A stretch of 20,471 bases of DNA. Origin: Avidehalobacter sp964569265 (lineage in GTDB: Bacteria > Bacillota > Dehalobacteriia > UBA4068 > UBA4997). The translations under genes and the position numbers were made by a program. Each line of letters starts with the position of its first letter. Position 1 is the stretch's first letter. Where the stretch lies: NCBI GenBank assembly GCA_964569265.1, contig CAZMTO010000028.1, positions 1 to 20,471 on the forward strand. Direction: 5' to 3'. Under the pieces are notes generated by a model. The model saw only the letters and a list, made by a program, of their open reading frames with translations, was not told the DNA's origin and did no database searches. Of the stretch, positions 8,847 through 13,741 are shown piece after piece.

Positions 8847-9638
8847 TCAGGCTTTTTGCGAAAAAAACAAAATACCTGCTGCCACTGCCACATTAAGAGA
8901 ATCGACCCCTGCTGCCATAGGTATAGCCACCACATCAGCAGCCTTTTCTCTAAAAAAAGCCGATGGCCCGGTAGCTTCTCGCCCAAGCAGCCAGGCAATG
9001 CAGCCCTTGGGCTTAAAGTCGGCAAAATCCTTACCGCCAGCATCGGCCACGGCAAGGCTACAGCCCATTTGGGCCAGCAAATCTGCCGCCCGGTCATTGG
9101 GCAATGCCAACACCGGCAGGTGATATGTAGCACCCATAGCCGCACGTACCACCTTGGGGGCAAAGGCATCTGCCGAATTATTTACCAGCAACACACCGCC
9201 CAAACCGGCTGCCCAGGCTGTACGCAATATTGTACCAACATTACCGGGGTCCTGCAGGCCGTCTAACACGGCAATATGCCGCCCCTTGGCCAAAGCAGCA
9301 AAGTCTTTGGCGGTTAACTTGGGGCTATGCACAGCCAACAGCAGCCCCTGGCTGGCCTCGGTATCAGATGCTGCTGCCAGCAACCGCCCGGCTACCGGCA
9401 TTACCTTGGCACCCTTGGCCGCAGCAAGGCTTATAAGCCCGGCAATTTTAGGCTCGGCTGCCCGCGCTTCATCATAAAGCATAAAGGCAGGTGATAGCTG
9501 AGAATTTAAAGCCTCACGGATGTTGTTTACACCTTCGGCCAAAAACAACCCCTGCTCGTCACGCTGCTTTTTAGCTTTAAGAGAGCGCGCCAGCTTAACA
9601 TATTGATTGTCTTTAGAGTTAATAACCGATTCTGCCAT
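8847..9638 (-). CDS. TrmH/SpoU-family RNA methyltransferase (YsgA-like)
   Basis: 263 residues, SPOUT class RNA 2'-O-methyltransferase using S-adenosylmethionine. The N-terminal substrate-binding domain begins VINSKDNQYVKLARSL and contains FLAEGVNNIREAL, typical of the RlmB/YsgA subgroup. The C-terminal knotted domain shows motif 1 LDGLQDPGNVGTILRTA (about 146-162), motif 2 LLGREATGPS (about 216; families usually have GNEG here, so the Asn is replaced) and motif 3 SLNVAVAAGILFF at the C-terminus. It lies 41 bp downstream of rplT, matching the rplT-ysgA-pheS order of other Firmicutes. The start at 9638 has no clear Shine-Dalgarno sequence (AATACA precedes ATG), so the start is less certain than the gene. 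The target nucleotide cannot be told from sequence. Confidence 0.88.
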   Translation of the reverse strand: MAESVINSKDNQYVKLARSLKAKKQRDEQGLFLAEGVNNIREALNSQLSPAFMLYDEARAAEPKIAGLISLAAAKGAKVMPVAGRLLAAASDTEASQGLLLAVHSPKLTAKDFAALAKGRHIAVLDGLQDPGNVGTILRTAWAAGLGGVLLVNNSADAFAPKVVRAAMGATYHLPVLALPNDRAADLLAQMGCSLAVADAGGKDFADFKPKGCIAWLLGREATGPSAFFREKAADVVAIPMAAGVDSLNVAVAAGILFFSQKA

Positions 9639-9679
9639 TGTATTAAAACAGATACACAGTTTGCAGTTTTATCTTAAAA

Positions 9680-10036
9680 TTAGTTTAATGCAGCTTTGGC
9701 CTGGTTGGCAATAGCAGCAAATGCAGCAGCATCGTTTACGGCCAGGTCTGCCAAAACCTTGCGGTTAATGGTGATGTTAGCCTTCTTCAGGCCGTCCATC
9801 ATACGGCTGTAAGAAAGACCGTTCATACGGGCAGCAGCATTGATACGGGTGATCCACAGCTTGCGGAAGTCGCCCTTCTTCTTGCGGCGATGAGCAAAGC
9901 TGTCGCTCATAGCCTTCATAACCTGCTGGTTAGCTACGCGGAACAGCTTGGAATTAGAAGCGCGGTAGCCCTTGGCAAACTTTAAAACCTTCTTATGACG
10001 ATGATGCTTGGTAAAGCCTTTTTTTACTCTGGTCAT
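9680..10036 (-). CDS. rplT: 50S ribosomal protein L20
   Basis: 118 residues, full length. It is a 23S rRNA-binding assembly protein of the large subunit. The sequence begins MTRVKKGFTKHHRHKKVLKF and contains the typical SFAHRRKKKGDFRKLWITRI and AARMNGLSYSRMM segments. ATG has AGGAGGAC upstream. It follows rpmI by 58 bp. In Firmicutes L20 also represses the infC-rpmI-rplT operon by binding the infC leader, which fits the structured leader seen at 10855-11077. Confidence 0.98.
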   Translation of the reverse strand: MTRVKKGFTKHHRHKKVLKFAKGYRASNSKLFRVANQQVMKAMSDSFAHRRKKKGDFRKLWITRINAAARMNGLSYSRMMDGLKKANITINRKVLADLAVNDAAAFAAIANQAKAALN

Positions 10037-10094
10037 TTATTTAGTCCTCCTAAAATTCATTAAAAAACCGGCTAATTATTGCACTGCGCTTATC

Positions 10095-10292
10095 TTACAT
10101 ATAAGGCAGACATTCTTTGATACGCTTAAAATCAGCAGAAGTTGCCACAGCGGATTTACGCAGGTTGCGCTTACGCTTGGGGGTTTTGGTCTCCAAAATG
10201 TGGCTGGTATAAGCGTGATTTCTCTTCAGCTTACCGCTGCCGGTGGTCGAAAATCTTTTGGCCGCAGCGCGGCGAGTCTTCATCTTAGGCAT
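10095..10292 (-). CDS. rpmI: 50S ribosomal protein L35
   Basis: 65 residues, full length, highly basic. It begins MPKMKTRRAAAKRFSTTGSG, the standard L35 N-terminus, followed by KLKRNHAYTSHILETKTPKR. AGGAGGAC precedes the ATG. It lies between infC and rplT in the conserved order, 52 bp after infC. Confidence 0.98.
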   Translation of the reverse strand: MPKMKTRRAAAKRFSTTGSGKLKRNHAYTSHILETKTPKRKRNLRKSAVATSADFKRIKECLPYM

Positions 10293-10344
10293 AATAGTCC
10301 TCCTGTTAAAACATAAAATAAATTATTTGTCAAATATACGGCGG

Positions 10345-10854
10345 TTATCTGGGCGCCAAAATCATTATCATATTGCGGCCTTCGGCTTTGGCGGGCTTTT
10401 CTACCGTAGCAATATCGGCCAAACGTTCTGCCATACGCTGGCAAACCTCTATGCCCAGCTCCGGGTGAGAAATCTCTCGGCCGCGGAACATTATAGTAAC
10501 CTTTACTTTGTCCTTGCCGGCCAAAAACTTTTCAGCATTTTTTGCCTTTACCTCAAAATCGTGAGCTTCGATATTGATACGCAGCTTAACCTCTTTAACG
10601 CTTACAACACGCTGATTTTTTTTAGCTTCTTTTTCTCGCTTTAACTGTTCAAAACGATACTTGCCGTAGTTCATCAGCTTGCAAACCGGCGGCTTTGCAT
10701 TAGGGGCAATTTCCACCAGGTCAAGCTCACGCTCGTGAGCGATCCGCATAGCCTCTTTTACCGAAAGAACGCCCAACTGTTCGTCGTTGTCGTTAGAAAC
10801 CAGGCGAACCTCAGGCACTCTGATTTCTTCGTTGATACGCAACTCCTTAAAAAT
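10345..10854 (-). CDS. infC: Translation initiation factor IF-3 (AUU start)
   Basis: IF-3, 169 residues with the start chosen here. It keeps the 30S subunit free and checks start codons. The N-domain runs from RINEEIRVPEVRL to the linker KREKEAKKNQRVV. The C-domain carries VKEVKLRINIEAHDFEVKAK and KVTIMFRGREISHPELG. A TTG at 10842 is the first conventional start in frame, but AAGGAG abuts it with no spacing. Five codons... counted from ATT at 10854, the frame reads ATT-TTT-AAG-GAG-TTG, and GGAGGTG lies seven bases before the ATT. An in-frame TGA two codons further upstream bounds the choice. IF-3 genes are known for AUU starts, through which IF-3 represses its own synthesis. The N-terminus would be MFKELRINEE. 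Gene certain; start likely. Confidence 0.95.
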   Translation of the reverse strand: MFKELRINEEIRVPEVRLVSNDNDEQLGVLSVKEAMRIAHERELDLVEIAPNAKPPVCKLMNYGKYRFEQLKREKEAKKNQRVVSVKEVKLRINIEAHDFEVKAKNAEKFLAGKDKVKVTIMFRGREISHPELGIEVCQRMAERLADIATVEKPAKAEGRNMIMILAPR

Positions 10855-11077
10855 AACCTTTCACCTCCATATTTGACGTGCGCCTGCTTTTTGGCGCAAA
10901 AAAAGTGGGACGAAATCCCACTTCTCGTATCCATAAGCCACAGCACACCCAACCCACGGGTGCCCGGCCTTGTAGATTTACCCGCCGACTTTATTGCCGA
11001 ACCAGGTGAGAAGCGAAACTTCTGCTTGCAATGTAGCGTTTGGCGCACGGTTGCCGCACAACCAAAGCCCAAACACC
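10855..11077 (-). promoter_or_regulatory. Structured infC leader, probable L20-type attenuator
   Basis: About 220 nt between the predicted transcription start and infC, with no gene. In order on the minus strand: a two-part hairpin (outer GTTTGG/CCAAAC at 11038-11043/11069-11074, inner GGTTG/CAACC); a small AGAAG-TTTCG-CTTCT hairpin at 11009-11023; a CACC at 11005-11008 that can pair back to the 5' end GGTG; a G/C-rich region with CACCC/GGGTG; and finally an intrinsic terminator. CGCTTCTC (11006-11013 region) can pair over 8 bp with GAGAAGTG, the 5' side of the terminator, giving a plausible antiterminator. Position and design fit the L20-binding leader of Firmicutes infC operons; the exact Rfam family match is inferred. 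Confidence 0.65.
10898..10923 (-). terminator. Intrinsic terminator/attenuator upstream of infC
   Basis: Perfect 8-bp stem AAGTGGGA/TCCCACTT with a five-base TTTCG loop, followed on the minus strand by seven Ts. It lies about 45 bp before the infC start and downstream of the infC promoter, so it would stop transcription inside the leader unless prevented. Confidence 0.9.
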
Positions 11078-11082
11078 TGTAT

Positions 11083-11111
11083 ATTTTAGCACACGCAGCC
11101 AGCAATGTCAA
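11083..11111 (-). promoter_or_regulatory. Strong predicted promoter of the infC-rpmI-rplT block
   Basis: On the minus strand TTGACA (11106-11111), a 17-bp spacer and TAAAAT (11083-11088) with a TG one base upstream of the -10 region. The transcription start is expected near 11076. This is one of the two best promoter matches in the window. Confidence 0.85.
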
Positions 11112-11176
11112 TAGGTTTTGCCGGTTTTTTGCCCGGTTTAGCCCGGCAGCAAATTAAGCCAACCGGGCCAATGCCG

Positions 11177-12130
11177 TCAGTTAAAATTTTTTAAAAAGCG
11201 TAGCAGGTTTTTGCCCATTATACCTTCGGCCTCGGCCACGTTAAAGCCGACATCAAGCAGCGCCTTATACAAAACACCGACATCCTGCACGCCGTTTATG
11301 CCCGCCGGCAGCGTATCGGTACCGTCAAAATCGCTGCCAATAGCTAAATGTTCGGCACCAACCAGCCCGGCAGCATACGCCGCGTGACGCGCCACATCAG
11401 CCGGTGTCGCCAAACCGCCCGCCGACAAAAACGCCGGCACCAATGTAAGACCCAGCAAACCGCCGCTCTCACCCACCGCCCTTATCTGCCTGTCGTCCAA
11501 ATTACGCGGATGGTCACACAGGGCCGCCACACAGCAATGACTTACAAACAACGGCTTACTGCTTAAAATATCCGCAGCCTGCCAAAAGCTGCGCTTGCCG
11601 GCGTGCGCCAAATCTACCAGCCAACCATTGGCCGCCAAATGCCGCACCAGTTCTCGCCCGGCACCGGTAAGCCCACGGTCTGCCGGCGCCATAGCACCGC
11701 TGCCCAAAAAGCTGTCGTGGTTCCAAAACAAGCCAAAACTGCGTATGCCGCGGTCATACAGCTCATCCACCCGCCGATAATCACCGGCCAAAAAATCCAG
11801 CCCTTCTATGGCCGCCACCAACTGCACCCGGTCACCCTCACCCGCCCGACTAAAATCGGTCAACAGCTCAACATTCGGGCAAAGCTGCACCGCAAAGCGC
11901 AAATCAAGCTCCTGCTGCCTGAGCCTGCGCCAAGCCTCCTCTGCCGGCTGGTTCATCACGTCGGCACCTAAAAAATACGCCATAAACTGCAAACGTGCCC
12001 TGCCGCAAAGCCGCACAAAATCAAGCTGTGTGCTGCGGCTGCCATAAGCCAGACGCCACGGCGTGGTTGCCTGCACCGTGTCACAGTGGGCATCGGCATA
12101 AATAAAATCCTTATCAGTATGGTTTTGCAT
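11177..12130 (-). CDS. Membrane dipeptidase family protein (peptidase M19)
   Basis: About 317 residues, M19 (renal dipeptidase-like) zinc dipeptidase. The family cleaves dipeptides, including D-containing ones, on a TIM barrel with two zinc ions. Ligand motifs are visible in order: DAHCDT (H15, D17), the bridging glutamate in AAIEGLDFL, DLAHAG, SHCC and the aspartate in IGSDFDGTD. No signal peptide is seen, so it is probably cytoplasmic. The start was set at ATG 12130 because GGGGTG lies seven bases upstream; the frame stays open to 12193 but that extension is unlike the family. The upstream region carries an inverted repeat overlapping the ribosome-binding site (12141-12180). It stands alone between the repeat array and the infC promoter. 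Confidence 0.9.
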   Translation of the reverse strand: MQNHTDKDFIYADAHCDTVQATTPWRLAYGSRSTQLDFVRLCGRARLQFMAYFLGADVMNQPAEEAWRRLRQQELDLRFAVQLCPNVELLTDFSRAGEGDRVQLVAAIEGLDFLAGDYRRVDELYDRGIRSFGLFWNHDSFLGSGAMAPADRGLTGAGRELVRHLAANGWLVDLAHAGKRSFWQAADILSSKPLFVSHCCVAALCDHPRNLDDRQIRAVGESGGLLGLTLVPAFLSAGGLATPADVARHAAYAAGLVGAEHLAIGSDFDGTDTLPAGINGVQDVGVLYKALLDVGFNVAEAEGIMGKNLLRFLKNFN

Positions 12131-12140
12131 AATAAAACAC

Positions 12141-12180
12141 CCCTTTACCGCATAGCAAATTATTATATGCGATAAAAGGG
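12141..12180 (-). promoter_or_regulatory. Inverted repeat over the dipeptidase promoter and RBS
   Basis: Arms 12141-12154 and 12166-12180 match as a 14-bp inverted repeat with one mismatch and a one-base bulge (CCCTTTACCGCATA against its complement). On the minus strand a TATAAT (-10-like) lies in the right arm and loop, and the left arm includes the AAAGGGG ribosome-binding site. It could be an operator or an RNA hairpin hiding the RBS. No convincing -35 with normal spacing was found. Confidence 0.5.
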
Positions 12181-12181
12181 C

Positions 12182-12261
12182 GTTATATGCCAAGTTGTGG
12201 CGCCCTGCGGCACGGCTTTTTTAGGCAATCCCAAACCCAAGAAATTGCAAGAGTGGTACAG
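12182..12261. repeat. Repeat remnants (hairpin-core fragment plus C segment)
   Basis: The stretch around 12184-12222 (TATATGCC, then CGCCCTGCGGCACGGCTTTTTT) resembles the right half of the hairpin element at 13298-13372. Next, 12231-12261 (CCCAAGAAATTGCAAGAGTGGTACAG) matches the segment at 13391-13418. These look like decayed or partial units of the modular repeat. No gene is visible between 12194 and 12525. Confidence 0.6.
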
Positions 12262-12273
12262 TGTTTGTAAGTT

Positions 12274-12351
12274 TTTCAATCAAGGCTGAATAAAGGATTA
12301 TCTATTCCCGCCCACCGCCCTATATGCCTTGGCAGGCAGCCTTGATTGAAA
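12274..12351. repeat. 78-bp element with 15-bp terminal inverted repeats, copy 1
   Basis: The ends TTTCAATCAAGGCTG and CAGCCTTGATTGAAA are perfect inverted repeats of 15 bp enclosing 48 bp. The interior carries a C-rich/G-rich core (12306-12320; GGGCGGTGGGCGGG on the minus strand) and a small TGCC/GGCA inverted repeat. The second copy at 13177-13254 is nearly identical apart from a few bases just inside the left arm. It has MITE-like size but no flanking target duplication; both copies continue directly into the same constant tail. Confidence 0.9.
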
Positions 12352-12386
12352 TTATATGACACAGCAGATGGGGTGCTATTGCCGGT
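12352..12386 (-). repeat. Constant tail of modular repeat (diverged)
   Basis: Contains TTATATGACACAGCAGATGG followed by GGTGCTATTG, the shared tail attached to the 78-bp hairpin head. The CAATTCCGG end is altered to CCGGTTACG here, so this copy is partly decayed. Confidence 0.75.
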
Positions 12387-12392
12387 TACGCA

Positions 12393-12525
12393 CCCAAAGT
12401 CAAGGAAGTTCAAGAGTACCCCAGATGCAAGGAATAGAATTTTGAGTCGCCGGAGGCGTACTAAAGTACGCCGACAAGTGAGGAGACTGACGACAAAGTA
12501 GATGTGCCGCTATTGTCAATTCCGG
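12393..12525 (-). repeat. Modular repeat unit at the ppiB 3' end
   Basis: In gene direction the constant tail (12525 to 12478) starts directly after the ppiB stop codon. It is followed by a hairpin head with GGCGTAC arms (12455-12472) flanked by GTC/GAC, then a segment containing GATGCAAGGAATAGAATTTT (12423-12442) and CAAGGAAGTTCAAGAGT. The same order is found at 13384-13522. No U-tract follows the hairpin, so it is not a standard terminator. Confidence 0.85.
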
Positions 12526-13062
12526 TTACCTTGCAGGTAACTTCTCCGGCTCCGGATACTCCACCCCAAACGTTTCAACAGTAACCGTCTTCATAACTAC
12601 GGGCTCAAGGGGCTTATCGTTGCGGTTGCGCTTTACGCCGGCAATAGCCGTACAATGTTCGGTGCCCTGCAAAACCTTGCCAAAAGCAGCGTACTGTTTG
12701 TCTAAAAAGCCACATTCGGCCACACAAATAAAAAACTGGCTGCCGGCCGAATTGGGGTTCATGGCACGCGCCATAGAAAGTACACCTTCACCGTGGTGTA
12801 AATCGTTTTTAAAGCCGTTTTGCGTAAATTCACCCTTAATGCTGTAGCCGGGGCCGCCAATGCCCACACCCTGCGGGTCGCCGCCCTGAATCATAAAGCC
12901 GGGTATTACGCGATGAAAAGTCAGGCCGTCATAAAAGCCCTTTTTTATCAGACTGATAAAGTTGTTAACGGTTATCGGCGCAATCTCCGGGTAAAGCTCT
13001 GCTGTGATTACTTCACCGGTGGCCATTTCTATGGTAACTATCGGATTTTTTGTTTCGGTCAT
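12526..13062 (-). CDS. Cyclophilin-type peptidyl-prolyl cis-trans isomerase
   Basis: 178 residues, PpiB-like cytoplasmic cyclophilin catalysing cis-trans isomerisation of X-Pro bonds. The fold signature is complete: ITVNNFISLIKKGFYDGLTFHRVIPGFMIQGGDP (catalytic Arg in FHR), a GVLSMARAMNPNSAGSQFFI segment and AAFGKVLQG. A Trp found in human cyclophilin A near the active site is not visible, as in many bacterial members. No signal peptide. ATG is preceded by AAGGAGAG. The last codons (EKLPAR) end at TAA, and the repeat tail begins on the next base. Upstream is an AT-rich 18-bp tandem duplication with -10-like TACAAT sequences. Confidence 0.95.
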   Translation of the reverse strand: MTETKNPIVTIEMATGEVITAELYPEIAPITVNNFISLIKKGFYDGLTFHRVIPGFMIQGGDPQGVGIGGPGYSIKGEFTQNGFKNDLHHGEGVLSMARAMNPNSAGSQFFICVAECGFLDKQYAAFGKVLQGTEHCTAIAGVKRNRNDKPLEPVVMKTVTVETFGVEYPEPEKLPAR

Positions 13063-13074
13063 TGTGTTCTCTCC

Positions 13075-13110
13075 TTATTGTATTGATTTAAATTATTGTA
13101 TTGATTTAAA
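13075..13110 (-). repeat. 18-bp tandem duplication upstream of ppiB
   Basis: Two exact copies of TTATTGTATTGATTTAAA, at 13075-13092 and 13093-13110, lie right before the ppiB ribosome-binding site. On the minus strand each holds TACAAT, a possible -10, so the duplication doubles a promoter-like element. No well-spaced -35 was identified. Confidence 0.8.
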
Positions 13111-13139
13111 TTGATTATTTTTAGCAAATGATTATCTTT

Positions 13140-13176
13140 TACCGCCCAGCGCTCTATTTACACTGTGCGGCGGTTT
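13140..13176 (+). terminator. Terminator-like hairpin at the edge of the repeat array
   Basis: ACCGCC (13141-13146) pairs with GGCGGT (13169-13174), followed by a T-run on the plus strand. No plus-strand gene lies upstream, so it may be a repeat-derived hairpin rather than a working terminator. On the minus strand no T-tract follows. Confidence 0.4.
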
Positions 13177-13296
13177 TTTCAATCAAGGCTGAACAGACGA
13201 TTATCTATTCCCGCCCACCGCCCTATATGCCTTGGCAGGCAGCCTTGATTGAAATTATATGACACAGCAGATGGGGTGCTGTTGTCAATTCCAGTC
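13177..13296 (-). repeat. 78-bp inverted-repeat element copy 2 plus constant tail
   Basis: 13177-13254 repeats the 15-bp terminal inverted repeats and core of the element at 12274-12351. 13255-13296 is the tail TTATATGACACAGCAGATGG, then GGTGCTGTTGTCAATTCCAG, nearly the full constant tail. This shows head and tail travel as one unit. Confidence 0.9.
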
Positions 13297-13297
13297 T

Positions 13298-13370
13298 AAA
13301 AAGCCGCGCTAAAGTGGGTTTAATCTATTCCCACCCACCGCCCTATATACGCCCTGCGGCGCGGCTTTTT
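13298..13370. repeat. Hairpin element with the same core but different arms
   Basis: Arms AAAAAGCCGCGC (13298-13309) and GCGCGGCTTTTT (13359-13370) are perfect 12-bp inverted repeats unrelated to the arms of the 78-bp elements. The interior core, ATCTATTCCC-ACCCACCGCCC-TATAT (13322-13348), is the same as theirs with one substitution. GTGGG and CCCAC inside can form a nested hairpin. On the plus strand it ends in a T-run. Confidence 0.8.
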
Positions 13371-13383
13371 TTGCAACGGTTTA

Positions 13384-13522
13384 CCCACCCCAACTCAAGG
13401 AATTGCAAGAGTGGTGCAGATGCAAGGAATAGAATTTCGAGTCGCCGGAGGCGTACTGACAGTACGCCGACAAGCGAGAAATTATATGACACAGCAGATG
13501 CGCCGCTATTGTCAATTCCGGT
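13384..13522 (-). repeat. Modular repeat unit, copy within the pfk-ppiB gap
   Basis: In gene direction: constant tail 13522-13479 (CCGGAATTGACAATAGCGGC, then the GACACAGCAGATG complement), hairpin head GGCGTACT/AGTACGCC at 13450-13468, then the GATGCAAGGAATAGAATTTC segment (13418-13437) and CAAGGAATTGCAAGAGTGG. It has the same module order as 12393-12525, but its tail carries the GACACAGCAG variant in place of GACGACAAAG. Confidence 0.85.
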
Positions 13523-13544
13523 TAACCAGAAGGGCAAATGTGCG

Positions 13545-13652
13545 CCAGATGCAAGGAGTGATTACATTTTATCGAGCAAGCTGCACTGATAGTGCGCGTC
13601 GCGAGAAAAATGCAAGCACGACACAGCAGATGGCGTGCAGTTGTCCCTTCTG
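13545..13652 (-). repeat. Diverged modular repeat unit with compensated hairpin
   Basis: It aligns to 13413-13522 module by module (AGATGCAAGGA, then CGAG, hairpin, GCGAGAAA, GACACAGCAGATG, TTGTC). The hairpin arms are TGCACT/AGTGCG in place of GCGTACT/AGTACGC, so the stem is kept while the bases change. The tail end reads CCCTTCTGG instead of AATTCCGG, the variant also seen at the left window edge. Confidence 0.7.
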
Positions 13653-13654
13653 GA

Positions 13655-13741
13655 GACGAGTCGCCGGAGGCGTACTGACAGTACGCCGACAAGTGAGGAG
13701 ACTGACGACAAAGTAGATGTGCCGCTATTGTCAATTCCGGT
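13655..13741 (-). repeat. Modular repeat unit fused to the pfk 3' end
   Basis: Tail 13741-13692 and hairpin head GGCGTACT/AGTACGCC (13669-13687), flanked by GTC/GAC, are nearly identical to 12443-12527. The first bases of the tail are inside the phosphofructokinase frame and supply its last codons and TGA stop. The 13063-13730 interval holds no credible gene; open frames there are repeat sequence. Confidence 0.85.

Noticed and set aside
11131..11168. Terminator of the dipeptidase gene (GCCCGGTT/AACCGGGC, 8-bp stem)
   Set aside because: On the minus strand it is followed by As, not Ts, and the loop is 22 nt; kept only as an inverted repeat of unknown use.
12182..13741. CRISPR array
   Set aside because: Repeats are unequal in length, contain several different hairpins and are not separated by uniform unique spacers; no cas genes.
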